Shown: positions 1 through 7,866 of the stretch, piece after piece | Numbering within the stretch: position 1 is the first letter of the stretch | How the letters are laid out: each line of letters begins with the position of its first letter | Assembly (NCBI GenBank): GCA_035761165.1 | Contig: DASTRO010000051.1 | Span: 1-14,210 of the forward strand | DNA length: 14,210 nucleotides | Source of the DNA: CALCHX01 sp035761165 | GTDB taxonomy: Bacteria; Gemmatimonadota; Gemmatimonadetes; Gemmatimonadales; Gemmatimonadaceae | Direction: 5' to 3' | Notes under the pieces: model-generated | The model's database searches: none | What the model saw: only the letters and a program-made list of their open reading frames with translations | Told to the model about the DNA's origin: nothing | Program-made: the position numbers and the translations under genes

Positions 1-1146
1 GACGCGCTCCCCGAGCCGCGCGAGGTCGGCGACGTCTTCTCGCCGACGCGCGACAGCCACGTGGTGCACCTCGCCCTGCCCGCGCTGCGGCCCGGCGGGG
101 CCAACACCGCCGGGCTGGCGACGGGCAACGGCGCGAACGGCCTCGGCGCCGCGCTGGAGGGGAACGGGCATCCGCCGCGCTTCCAGCACGAGCTGCGGCT
201 CGTGGTGGACGAGACGGAGGGGCGCGACGAGCGGCCGGTGGGGATCGGGCGCAAGAACTTCCGCCTCGCGCTCGACCTCGAGCTGCGCGACGACGAGGTC
301 TCGCTGCCGCTCGCCCGCGTGCGCCGCGACGGGACGGGCCACTTCGTCTACGACCCCACCTTCATCCCGCCGCTCCTCCAGATCGGGGCGAGCGACCGGC
401 TGCTGCAGCTCCTCGCCCGCATCGTCGAGATGCTCGACGCCAAGGGGGAGACGCTGGGCGCACGCCGGCGCCCGGACGCGCTCGGCGAGTTCGCCGCCCA
501 GGAGGTGGCCAGCTTCTGGCTCCTCCACACCATCCACGCCAGCCTGCCGGCGCTGCGCCACCACCTGGCGTCGCGCCGCACGCGGCCGGAGGAGCTGTAC
601 GTGGAGCTGGCGCGGCTGGCGGGGGCGCTCTGCACCTTCGCGCTGCACTCGCACCCGCGCGCCATCGCCGCCTACGACCCGGAGCGGCTGGAGGAGACGT
701 TCGGGCAGCTCGATCGGCACATCCGCGAGCACCTGGACATCATCATCCCCGAGAACTGCCTGCGCATCCCGCTCGTGCGCGAGTCGGCGGTGCTGCACGC
801 CGCGCCGGTGGCGGACGCGCGCGTCTATGGACGAGGACAGTGGATTCTCGGCGTCCGGGCGCCGCTCACGCCGGGCGAGGTGGTGCAGCGCGTGCCGCAG
901 TTCGCCAAGGTGTGCGCGCACCGCTTCGTGCTGAAGCTCGTCGAGCGCGCGCTCCCGGGGCTCGGCATGGAGTACCTGCCGAATCCCCCGGCCGCCGTCG
1001 CGCCGCGCAGCGACACGGTCTACTTCGCCCTGGCGCGGAGCGGGCCGTGCTGGGACACCATCGTGCAGACGCAGGCAGTGGGCGTGTACGTGCCCGACGC
1101 GGTGCCGGACGCGGAGCTGGAGCTGCTGGTGGTGCTGGAGAAGTAG
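1..1146 (+). CDS. tssK: Type VI secretion baseplate protein TssK, 5' end missing
   Basis: The frame is open from the first base, so the N terminus lies outside the window. 381 residues are visible; the family is about 440-450. TssK is a cytoplasmic trimer that joins the T6SS baseplate to the TssL/TssM membrane complex. Family signatures are a YDPTFIPP block at visible residues 117-124, followed by LLQIGAS and a helical region. The C-terminal head contains ENCLRIPLVRES, YFAL.RSGPCWD and VGVYVPDAVPDAELELLVV, resembling the TssK domain that contacts the membrane complex. A glycine/alanine/asparagine-rich insert (about residues 30-55) looks like a loop. The stop is TAG at 1144-1146. The next gene downstream is on the other strand and convergent, so tssK ends its transcription unit here instead of continuing into tssL. 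Family assignment is firm. Confidence 0.93.
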   Translation, partial: DALPEPREVGDVFSPTRDSHVVHLALPALRPGGANTAGLATGNGANGLGAALEGNGHPPRFQHELRLVVDETEGRDERPVGIGRKNFRLALDLELRDDEVSLPLARVRRDGTGHFVYDPTFIPPLLQIGASDRLLQLLARIVEMLDAKGETLGARRRPDALGEFAAQEVASFWLLHTIHASLPALRHHLASRRTRPEELYVELARLAGALCTFALHSHPRAIAAYDPERLEETFGQLDRHIREHLDIIIPENCLRIPLVRESAVLHAAPVADARVYGRGQWILGVRAPLTPGEVVQRVPQFAKVCAHRFVLKLVERALPGLGMEYLPNPPAAVAPRSDTVYFALARSGPCWDTIVQTQAVGVYVPDAVPDAELELLVVLEK

Positions 1147-1161
1147 GGCGCGAGCCCTACT
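1142..1161. terminator. Perfect hairpin spanning both convergent stop codons
   Basis: AGTAGGGC, loop GCGA, GCCCTACT form an 8-bp perfect stem with a GNRA-type loop on the plus strand. The tssK stop (1144-1146) lies in one arm and the permease stop (minus strand, 1157-1159) in the other. There is no T-run on either side, so classical intrinsic termination is not shown. A bidirectional terminator or transcript-end stabiliser is an inference from the symmetry and position. Confidence 0.5.
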
Positions 1162-4018
1162 CCGCCCGCAGCGCCTCCGTCGGCTGGACCGCGAGGCCGC
1201 GTCGCGCCGGCCCGAGCGCGGCGATCAGCCCGACGGCCATCACGATCGCCGCGACGATGGAGATGAGTGCGGCGGCTCCCTGCAGCCCGACGGTGTCCGC
1301 GGACCGTTGGCCCATGACCATGCCGCCCGTGGCCCGATCGAGCGCGAGCGCCAGGATCAGCCCGACCGCGACGCCGCCCCCGAGCTGGGCGCTCGCTCGG
1401 GAGACGATGCTGATCACGATGCGGCGGGGGTTGGCGCCGAGCGCGGCACGGATGCCGATCTCGCGCCGCCGTTGCGCGACGGTGAACGACAGCATCGCGT
1501 AGATGCCCGCCGCGGAGAGGAGCAGCACGCTCAGCGTCGCGAAGGCCACGGCGAGGGCGAAGGTCCGGAGCAGCCGCGCCCCGCTGCTCAGGACCTCCGC
1601 ATCGGTCCGCACATCGTGCAGCTTGAGGCCGGGGTCGGCCGCCGCCACCATGTCGCGGAGCCGCCGCGTGAAGGCCGGCGTCACTCCGCTCCGAGCACGC
1701 ACCCTGAGCAGGATCGACGTCTCCTGCACGCCGTCCCGACGCAGCGCGCTGAGCGGCACGGCGCGATACACGTTCGGGAGGGCGATGTCGTCGGGGTCAT
1801 CCGTCGTCGATCGGGGGTCGGCGACGACGCCCACGATCTCCAGCCATGGCGCGGGGCCGGCCTCGTCGCCGCCCGCACCGGCACGGCGCGGCTCGATGCC
1901 GCGGATGCGCCGGCCGAGGACGTGGCCGCCCGGGATGCGCGCGGCGAAGGCGGTGTCCACGATGACGGCCGTCGAGCCCTCGGCGGTATCGGCATCGACG
2001 AACCCACGGCCAGCGACGATGGGAGCGTCGAACAGTTCGAACACGCCGATGGTTGCCGAGGAAGGGACGGCGCGCACGGTGGTCTTCTCACCCTCCACGT
2101 CGGCCGCTGCGTTCCTGCCGGCCGGATCGCCCTCGATCTCGAACCGCCTGTCCGGCCCTCCTCCCGGAAAGGCGCTCACGAACGCCGCGCTCACGCCGGG
2201 CTCCGCGCCGAGGCGCTGCAGCAGCGCACCGGCACGGCTCGCGAAGCGTGCGTCGAACCGACGCTTATCGGCGGCGGCCTCTGCACTGTCGGCGCTGGAC
2301 GGCGCCTCCTCCCGGTCGAGGGAGATCACGGCGCGCAGGAACTCCCCGGCCGGGTAGTCGGAGTCGCGCATGCTGGTCCGCAGGAGCACGCTCGCGTGGT
2401 GGACCGATGCCGGCAGGATGGCCACGGTGATCGCGACCTGCCCGATGATCAGCGCGGTCCACGTCGGGCCGAGCTGCATGCTCGACCCGCGCGCCGCCAT
2501 TTGCTGCAGGCCGCCGTACGCCCGCCGGCCCGTCGCCTTCAGCGCCGGCACCACGCCCACCACCGTCCCGCAGAGGAGGGCCAGGGCGCCGACATAGGCG
2601 ATCAAGCCGGGAGACAGCCCGAGGTGGAACCAGAACGGCAGCCCCACGCCCTTCTGCATCAGCAGCTGCTGCATCCAGCCGAGCGCGAACCCGGCGAGCG
2701 ACAGCCCGACCGTCGCCGCGGCAGCGGAGAGGACGAGCGCCTCGACGAAGAGTTGCGTGATCACGCGGGCACGGCTTGCCCCGAGCGCCGTGCGCACGGC
2801 GATCTCGGTCGTCCGCGTCGCCGTCCGCGCATACACGAGGGCGCCGACGTTCGCGGCGATCACCACGAGCAGCAGATTCGCGCCGAGCTGGAACGTGTAC
2901 ACGAGCCACACGTCGTCCGGGTCGACGCCGTCGTTTCCACCGTGCGTGAACGGCACGACCGTCGGCCGGCGGTACTCGTGCGTCTGGGGATACTGCGAGG
3001 CCATGCGATGCCCGATCGTCGCCACCTGCGCCCGCGCCTGCTCGAGCGTGACCCCATCGGCGAGGCGGCCGAACACCTGGATCGATGGCCCGGCGCCAAT
3101 CTCGTACTGCGACGCATCCAGCCGCAGCGGGACCCAGAAGCCGTGGTTCCGCGGGAAGCGGAAGTCCTCGGGCATCACGCCGACCACGGTGTGCACCGTC
3201 CCGCCCAGTCGCACGGTCCGGCCGATGACGTTCGGATCGCCGCCGAAGTAGCGCTGCCACTCGCGCTCCCCGATCACGACCACCGGCGGTCCGCCGAGAC
3301 GCTCGTCGTCGTCCACGAGCGAGCGCCCCAGCAGCGGCGGCACGCGCCCCACGCGGAATCCCGCTGCGGACATCTCGGCGACGGCGACGACGTCCGCTAC
3401 CCCGCCCTTCCCCCCGTCCTCGACGACCAGGTTGCGGTCGCCCAGCTGGAAGGCACCGAGGTCGCGAACCGTCGTCAGCGCGGTGCGCCAGACGACGAAG
3501 TCGTGCAGCACGTGTTGGTCGAAGTCGCCGGGGGTGTCGGCGCGGTCGGTCTGCACCGCGACGATGCGGTCGCCGCCGTCGAGCGGCAGCGTCGGGTCCA
3601 GCATCGCGGCGGCCCCGCCGAAGACGAGGGCGCCGATGGCGATCGCCACCGCCATCCCGAGCACCGACACGAGCGACAGGCCAGGATACTTCGCGACCAT
3701 GCGGACGCCGAGCTTGAGGTCCAGCCACGAGATACGCGAACCGCTGCCCTCGCTCGGATGCCGGCGTCCCGGCCCTGAAGCGCCGGCCGTCGCCCTCGCC
3801 CGCCCCGCCCGGTCCCGGAGCCGCTCCCACAGGAAGCGTCCCGAGAACGACACCGCTTCCCGCCAGTACCAGAGCCGCGCCCGACGTGGGCCGCGCGCGT
3901 CGCAGCGCCGGCGAAACATCTCTTCGAGGTCGCCCGAGACGTCCTCCCGGACGTCCGGCGGCAGCGCGCGCTCGAGGAGCCGGCGCGCGAGGCGGGGCGG
4001 TGTCGCGGTCCGGCTCAT
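1157..4018 (-). CDS. ADOP-family (acidobacterial duplicated orphan permease) MacB/FtsX-like ABC permease
   Basis: 953 residues. The start ATG (4018-4016) overlaps the PadR stop as ATGA, implying translational coupling; reading further upstream only runs through padR in another frame. Residues 9-68 resemble the permease prefix domain of these proteins (LLERALPPDVREDVSGDLEEMF). A first transmembrane segment (about 112-138) leads to a MacB-like periplasmic core. An FtsX domain with membrane segments near 375-397, 421-448 and 471-493 carries EIAVRTALGAS (405-415). A second segment (about 520-545), a second periplasmic core and a second FtsX domain carry EIGIRAALGAN (853-863), with membrane segments near 816-842, 875-895 and 915-938. 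The end, PARRGLAVQPTEALRAE, is typical. No ATPase domain is fused and none is encoded nearby, hence 'orphan'. The substrate is unknown; export or envelope-stress roles are guesses. PadR is the likely regulator. Confidence 0.92.
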   Translation of the reverse strand: MSRTATPPRLARRLLERALPPDVREDVSGDLEEMFRRRCDARGPRRARLWYWREAVSFSGRFLWERLRDRAGRARATAGASGPGRRHPSEGSGSRISWLDLKLGVRMVAKYPGLSLVSVLGMAVAIAIGALVFGGAAAMLDPTLPLDGGDRIVAVQTDRADTPGDFDQHVLHDFVVWRTALTTVRDLGAFQLGDRNLVVEDGGKGGVADVVAVAEMSAAGFRVGRVPPLLGRSLVDDDERLGGPPVVVIGEREWQRYFGGDPNVIGRTVRLGGTVHTVVGVMPEDFRFPRNHGFWVPLRLDASQYEIGAGPSIQVFGRLADGVTLEQARAQVATIGHRMASQYPQTHEYRRPTVVPFTHGGNDGVDPDDVWLVYTFQLGANLLLVVIAANVGALVYARTATRTTEIAVRTALGASRARVITQLFVEALVLSAAAATVGLSLAGFALGWMQQLLMQKGVGLPFWFHLGLSPGLIAYVGALALLCGTVVGVVPALKATGRRAYGGLQQMAARGSSMQLGPTWTALIIGQVAITVAILPASVHHASVLLRTSMRDSDYPAGEFLRAVISLDREEAPSSADSAEAAADKRRFDARFASRAGALLQRLGAEPGVSAAFVSAFPGGGPDRRFEIEGDPAGRNAAADVEGEKTTVRAVPSSATIGVFELFDAPIVAGRGFVDADTAEGSTAVIVDTAFAARIPGGHVLGRRIRGIEPRRAGAGGDEAGPAPWLEIVGVVADPRSTTDDPDDIALPNVYRAVPLSALRRDGVQETSILLRVRARSGVTPAFTRRLRDMVAAADPGLKLHDVRTDAEVLSSGARLLRTFALAVAFATLSVLLLSAAGIYAMLSFTVAQRRREIGIRAALGANPRRIVISIVSRASAQLGGGVAVGLILALALDRATGGMVMGQRSADTVGLQGAAALISIVAAIVMAVGLIAALGPARRGLAVQPTEALRAE

Positions 4019-4347
4019 CGGGACCCTCCGAGCACCGGGTCCAGGCCGCTCCACATCTGGTCCAGCACCCGTCGCGACTCGCGCAGGAGCCGGATCCCCT
4101 CGGGCTCGATCCGTACGTAGCGCCGCGCCTTGCCGCCCCGCTCCGGCGTCGGCTCGCCCATCCACGAGGCGATCAGCCCCTTCTGCTCGAGCCGGCGCAG
4201 CGTCACGTACACCGCCGCGCGGGCCACCGCGCGCCCCGTGCGACGCTCGATCTCGTCCATGATGGGCACGCCGTAGACGTCGGGGCCGAGTCGGAGGATG
4301 GCGAGCAGCACCACCTGCTCGAACTCGCCGAGGGTCTGGTAGGACAT
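4015..4347 (-). CDS. PadR-family winged-helix transcriptional regulator
   Basis: 110 residues, a usual length for the small PadR subfamily that accompanies ADOP permeases. The start chosen is ATG 4347-4345, giving MSYQTLGEFEQVVLLAIL, the standard beginning of this family. Upstream in-frame starts (ATG ATG near 4404-4399, or the long extension to 4779) would add non-homologous sequence. The winged helix spans about 8-82: the recognition helix is near 41-59 (VARAAVYVTLRRLEQKGLI) and the basic wing is near 68-80 (PERGGKARRYVRI). The C-terminal helix (83-105) should dimerise. GGTGAG just upstream is a modest ribosome site. The gene overlaps the permease by 4 bases, so the regulator and transporter are made together. 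Autorepression by binding the AT-rich palindrome upstream is inferred from PadR practice. Family certain; ligand unknown. Confidence 0.93.
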   Translation of the reverse strand: MSYQTLGEFEQVVLLAILRLGPDVYGVPIMDEIERRTGRAVARAAVYVTLRRLEQKGLIASWMGEPTPERGGKARRYVRIEPEGIRLLRESRRVLDQMWSGLDPVLGGSR

Positions 4348-4815
4348 CTCGCTCACCGCGCCGGGTAAGGTGATTGCCAGGCATAAAGCATACGGCGTCA
4401 TCATAATACCGGTACGCTGTCTCGCACCAGAGAGATTCTCGTGGCCGCCGACCGGAACGAGCCGGGGCTCGGGCACGGGTGCCCGGCGGAGGCGGGGGGG
4501 CCGTGCTGGTGGGATCGTCGCGCGAAGCGTCGGACGGCCTGACGTCTCCCGCCCCGCGGCCACGTGCCGGCGCCATGTCGGGCGACACCGGGCCACGGTC
4601 GCGCCGCTCGGGAGCGCCTCTCTTGCATGCGTGCTGGATCGCCGGCATCCTAACATCAAACGCGAGCACAGCCAGCACGGGCGCGACTCGCGTCGTCGTC
4701 TGCCCGCCATCCATCCGTCAGCAGCATCCGAGGCTGGGTATTCTGTCGTAAGCCGCGTCATTCCACGGCCCCGCCTCACGCGTTGCCCGTCGTCGCCCGG
4801 TCACGAGACGCTCGA
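4348..4815. other. Divergent intergenic region between padR and the hydrolase gene
   Basis: These 468 bases hold no gene I can support; open frames on both strands are low-complexity extensions of flanking genes. The padR side contains the AT-rich palindrome described separately. The middle is GC-rich and featureless. On the hydrolase side there are two weak AT-rich patches: CCTAACATCAAA near 4649-4660, and TATTCT at 4739-4744 as a possible -10 for the plus strand. Neither has a convincing -35. Confidence 0.4.
4380..4410 (-). promoter_or_regulatory. AT-rich imperfect palindrome, candidate padR promoter/operator
   Basis: A 31-base segment centred on 4395 has 9 of 15 symmetric pairs (outer GG/CC, inner ACG/CGT) and is conspicuously AT-rich. 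On the minus strand it contains TATTAT (4408-4403), a plausible -10 box, lying 55 bases before the padR start. No good -35 is visible; the hexamer 17 bases upstream reads TCTGGT. Overlap of a -10 box with a dyad is what a PadR autorepression site would look like. This is inferred from composition and symmetry only. Confidence 0.35.
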
Positions 4816-5805
4816 ATGTCCCTTCCACACGCCCGGCGAGTCCTGCGCGCCCTCGCGCTGATGACGATCGTGACATCGTCCCTGGTGGCACAGGACGCGG
4901 TTGGCGCGACCACCGAGTTGGTCGCCATCCCGCGGCCGCCGGGCCAATTGGTGGGCACGCTGCTCGTCCCGCACGGCGGCGCGGCGGTGCCGGTCGTCCT
5001 GCTCATCGCCGGCTCCGGGCCCACGGATCGCGATGGCAACGCTCCCGGTTTCACCTCCGCGCATCTGCGGCAGCTTGCCGAATCGCTCGCGGCCCACCAG
5101 ATCGCCACACTTCGGTTCGACAAGCGTGGCATTGGGGGAAGCGCGTCGGCCGCGATCCCCGAGGTGGAGCTCACGTTCGACTTGCTGACGGACGATGTCG
5201 CGGCCTGGATCCGGTTCCTTTCCACCGATCGGCGTTTCTCACGCATCATCGTCGCCGGGCACAGCGAGGGAGCGCTGCTCGGGCTGCGCGCGATGCGGCA
5301 GGCGCCCGCGGCGGCCTATGTGTCCCTGGAGGGCCCTGCCCGCTCCGCTGATGCCATCCTGCACGAGCAGATGGGCAAGCAGATGCCAGCGCCGCTGCTG
5401 GCGCGGGCGGATACGATCCTCGCGCGACTCCGGCGCGGCGTGAGGGTGGACTCGACGCCGCCGGAGCTCGCATCTCTGTTCCGGCCGAGCGTGCAGCCTT
5501 ACCTCATGTCCTGGTTCAGGTACGCGGCGCAGTCGGAGATCGCATCCGTCACGGTGCCGTGTCTGGTGGTGCAGGGCACGCACGATCTTCAGGTCGCCAC
5601 CACCGAGGCCGATCTCCTGCTGCAGGCCAACCCACGGTGCGAGGTCGCGCGAATTCCGGGCATGAATCACGTGCTGAAGCTGGCGCCCGCGGATCCGGTG
5701 GGTCAGCTCGCCAGCTACCGTGCCCCGGATGCGCCGCTGGCGCCCGGACTCGTCGGGGCCATTGTCTCGTTCGTGAGCGCGAACCGTCGTGCGGGCGAGC
5801 CGTGA
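4816..5805 (+). CDS. Secreted alpha/beta hydrolase (serine hydrolase, S33-like fold)
   Basis: 329 residues from ATG 4816. This start gives a signal peptide (MSLPHARRV, then a hydrophobic stretch ending SSLVA/QDA at about residue 25), so the enzyme should be exported. A longer frame from TTG 4783 would put 11 extra residues before it. The alpha/beta-hydrolase core shows an oxyanion-region motif, IAGSGPTDRDGN (64-75), RFDKRGIG (100-107) and the nucleophile elbow GHSEG with Ser150. Asp257 (GTHD) and His285 (GMNH) complete the triad. The family covers esterases, peptidases and acyl hydrolases, so the substrate cannot be read from sequence. It is transcribed divergently from padR-permease. A weak GAGACG lies a few bases before the start. 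The fold and triad are clear; the biological role is not. Confidence 0.88.
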   Translation: MSLPHARRVLRALALMTIVTSSLVAQDAVGATTELVAIPRPPGQLVGTLLVPHGGAAVPVVLLIAGSGPTDRDGNAPGFTSAHLRQLAESLAAHQIATLRFDKRGIGGSASAAIPEVELTFDLLTDDVAAWIRFLSTDRRFSRIIVAGHSEGALLGLRAMRQAPAAAYVSLEGPARSADAILHEQMGKQMPAPLLARADTILARLRRGVRVDSTPPELASLFRPSVQPYLMSWFRYAAQSEIASVTVPCLVVQGTHDLQVATTEADLLLQANPRCEVARIPGMNHVLKLAPADPVGQLASYRAPDAPLAPGLVGAIVSFVSANRRAGEP

Positions 5806-5845
5806 GTAGCCCATCGGCGCTCCTGATCCCGCCACGGCTGCGGCA

Positions 5846-6817
5846 GTGACGGTGAGGCGTGGCCACCAACGGCGTGGACCGGGAGCGATCCACCAGGCCA
5901 GCGCCGGCAAGGGGGGCGGTGAGGGGGGCCTCGAGTCGGTCTGGGCCGGCCTCGAGCCGCCATCCGCGTGCCGCCGCACGGGGGCGTCGCACCGGCGCAC
6001 GACGGCGGTCGTCGCCCTCGGCGTTCTCCTGCCGTCGCTCGCGTGTCGCGGGGGCGCGACGGCTGCCCCGCTACCGTCGGCGGTGCTCCCGGTGGGACTG
6101 CCGGCGGTCGCCGGGCTGGCGACGTCGGCGCCCGCGGTGGCCCGCATCGCGACCGGCACCTACATCACCGCCTACGAGGGGACGGGGCGCTTCCGGGACC
6201 CGGCGCTGCTCCACGTCACGATTGGGGGTTCGGGCGCGCAGTACGAACAATGGGGGCGGGACTTTGCCACCCCGCGCTTCGACGTGCCCCAGTCGACCCC
6301 ACTGGAGCTCGCCGCGCCGGCGGAGTTGGCGATTCGGGTGTCGCTGGTGACGGCGCACGGCGACACCGTGGGGCTCGCCGCGATACAGGTCGCGCTCCGT
6401 CCCGGCTACACACACGTCCTCACCGCGCGGGTCGGCGGGGTGCGACCGATCCAGTCCTGTGGTCGCTCGGTGACGGCCTATCCGCTCCGGCCAGCCGCCG
6501 GCGGACGGGATTCACTCTACCTGACCTGGAGTAGCCGCCGGCGCGGTGCGATCTGTCTGTCCCGTCGGCTGCCAGCGACACCGCTCCCCCAGGAGGGCCG
6601 GCCGACGCGCACTGTGGGAGCCCCGGTGGCCGCTGGTCACGCCTGCCCGTCCACAGCGGGTCGGTGCGGGGCGAGGTTGCAGCGCTCTCGAGGCTCTCAC
6701 CCAGGACACGCCGATCGTCCTGCCACTCCTGGCGAACACAGAGGGGCGTCGCGCGTCGGTTCTGGTGGAACCACGCTCCTCGCGCGGTTGCGGTCGTGGG
6801 TGCAGGCCCGATCATGA
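5846..6817 (+). CDS. Hypothetical lipoprotein-like protein, poorly bounded and possibly decaying
   Basis: The open frame runs from GTG 5846 to TGA 6815-6817 (323 codons before the stop), and the stop overlaps the next start as ATGA. Only the middle looks like protein. A hydrophobic stretch ending in Cys (codons 53-67, VVALGVLLPSLAC) resembles a lipoprotein signal, with Ser in place of the usual aliphatic residue at -3. Codons about 100-245 (6143-6580) are a beta-rich region with SCGRSVTAYPLRP and DSLYLTWSS. The first 50 codons are basic and glycine-rich, unlike a signal-peptide N terminus, and no ATG, GTG or TTG lies close before the hydrophobic stretch. An ACG (5978) sits where a start codon would be expected. 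Codons 248-323 are rich in Arg, Gly and Pro, with poor third-position GC after about 6690. I do not recognise the family. Start and stop may both have been lost or shifted. Confidence 0.45.
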   Translation: MTVRRGHQRRGPGAIHQASAGKGGGEGGLESVWAGLEPPSACRRTGASHRRTTAVVALGVLLPSLACRGGATAAPLPSAVLPVGLPAVAGLATSAPAVARIATGTYITAYEGTGRFRDPALLHVTIGGSGAQYEQWGRDFATPRFDVPQSTPLELAAPAELAIRVSLVTAHGDTVGLAAIQVALRPGYTHVLTARVGGVRPIQSCGRSVTAYPLRPAAGGRDSLYLTWSSRRRGAICLSRRLPATPLPQEGRPTRTVGAPVAAGHACPSTAGRCGARLQRSRGSHPGHADRPATPGEHRGASRVGSGGTTLLARLRSWVQARS

Positions 6818-7635
6818 TCGTGTCCGTGCGCTCGCGACGCCGCCTGGCGTCCGTCACGCTCGCATTCGTGGCCGCGTGCCGCTCGCCGATCACGCCACCA
6901 GAAGTCACGCAGGCCACGCCGATGCCGGCGCAACCGCCCTACTCGATGTGGTGGGCGGCGACCGAGCGCTGCTCCGGATTACGTGGAGACTTTGCGGCGA
7001 TTCGCTGGGCGAGCATCCCGAACACGGACCGCCTCGCAGCCGATGGACACAGCGGCTCCTGGTGGCCAGTCACCAACCAGATCACGCTCGCTGGCAACGT
7101 CATCCTGGATGGACGCCTCGTTCGCCACGAGATGTTGCACGCCTTGTTGGGCACTCGGCATTCCGGCCAGCACCCGTACGAGTACTTCGGACACCGGTGC
7201 GGAGGGATCGTCGCGTGTGCGGGCCCGTGCGCGACCGACATCCGATCGTCGGCACCGCAGGTACCCGCTGGGGCGTCCGTGATCGGTTCGTCCACGTTGC
7301 GTGTCCATGTCGAAGCACCGGACACGGTCCGGCGCGGGACCGCCGGCGGCTGGGTCATGGTGTTCGTCTCGGTCCAGAACCCACTCGCGCGAACGGCCGT
7401 GCTCCAGCTGGCCGCCAGCCCTGGTGCGAGCGAGGCGCGGGGATTCGGGTACCGGATGGGGCCTGCGGGTGGTCAGGAGCTACTGCCCGCAGCGCCGATC
7501 GTCCTGGCGCCCCACGGCGTGCTGCGGCGTGCCTTCGATGTCAGGGCCGGGCTCTATCCGGCCGGCGCATCCGTCGCCACCGGACTGTTCAATGATGTGC
7601 CTGGCGATTCCGCGCATGTCGTCGTGGCGCCGTGA
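6814..7635 (+). CDS. Predicted lipoprotein with HEMLH zinc-metallopeptidase-like motif
   Basis: 273 residues from ATG 6814, chosen because it immediately precedes a lipoprotein signal: basic MIVSVRSRRR, a hydrophobic run, then the lipobox VAAC with Cys22. A longer frame from GTG 6664 would bury this signal. Residues 102-120 read LVRHEMLHALLGTRHSGQH: HExxH at 105-109 is the zincin signature. His116 and His120 are possible third ligands, but the spacing is not the exact metzincin HExxHxxGxxH. Several Cys (53, 129, 135, 139) may form disulfides. Residues about 155-273 are beta-rich and look like an immunoglobulin-type or accessory domain. A surface-anchored peptidase or zinc-binding protein is inferred; proteolysis is not demonstrated. 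The start overlaps the preceding frame's stop by ATGA. Sampled GC (60% for 7081-7140) is below that of the T6SS genes. Confidence 0.8.
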   Translation: MIVSVRSRRRLASVTLAFVAACRSPITPPEVTQATPMPAQPPYSMWWAATERCSGLRGDFAAIRWASIPNTDRLAADGHSGSWWPVTNQITLAGNVILDGRLVRHEMLHALLGTRHSGQHPYEYFGHRCGGIVACAGPCATDIRSSAPQVPAGASVIGSSTLRVHVEAPDTVRRGTAGGWVMVFVSVQNPLARTAVLQLAASPGASEARGFGYRMGPAGGQELLPAAPIVLAPHGVLRRAFDVRAGLYPAGASVATGLFNDVPGDSAHVVVAP

Positions 7636-7642
7636 TGCTCCC

Positions 7643-7659
7643 GACGGCCGTGGGCCGTC
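7643..7659 (+). terminator. Hairpin 7 bases after the HEMLH lipoprotein gene
   Basis: GACGGCC, loop GTG, GGCCGTC form a 7-bp perfect stem. There is no T-tract after it, so termination is inferred from position only. Confidence 0.35.
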
Positions 7660-7825
7660 CGTGCGGACCGACTCGACCATGCGTCGCGCCGTTCGCTGCC
7701 CGGGTCTCCGCGCTCGAGCGTCCCGGAACCTGTTCGCACCAACAACGACAGCCGCGCCGTCACGCCGTGTACCTCGCGCGGGCCGCGCGGATGAGCTGGC
7801 GGCCTTCCGTCCCCACCGGTCGTCC

Positions 7826-7866
7826 TTCCCATGGCGGCCCTGCCCCGGGCGCTGTACCTTCGCGGC
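7826..7866 (+). promoter_or_regulatory. Candidate tssL-tssM promoter (copy 1 of a repeated element)
   Basis: The element starts TTCCCATGGCGGCC (7826-7839) and ends TACCTTCGCGGC (7855-7866). It matches 12490-12530 at 34 of 41 bases without gaps; all 7 differences lie between the two blocks. ATGGCG and TACCTT are 18 bases apart, compatible with -35/-10 spacing of a sigma-70-type promoter. The tssL start is 62 bases past TACCTT. The stretch 7636-7922 otherwise holds only the hairpin at 7643-7659. A competing reading is a 31-codon leader frame from ATG 7831 whose TGA overlaps the tssL ATG. Confidence 0.5.

Noticed and set aside
1307..3778. Long open frame on the plus strand (823 codons) opposite the permease gene
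   Set aside because: It is extremely rich in Arg, His, Gly and Pro with no recognisable motif, and lies fully antisense to a well-conserved permease. High GC produces such shadow frames.
4019..4714. N-terminal extension of the permease through padR
   Set aside because: It would overlap the conserved padR gene in another frame; the ATGA junction and the prefix domain fix the start at 4018.
4348..4779. N-terminal extension of PadR
   Set aside because: The sequence is basic and non-homologous, whereas MSYQTLGEFEQ is the normal family start.
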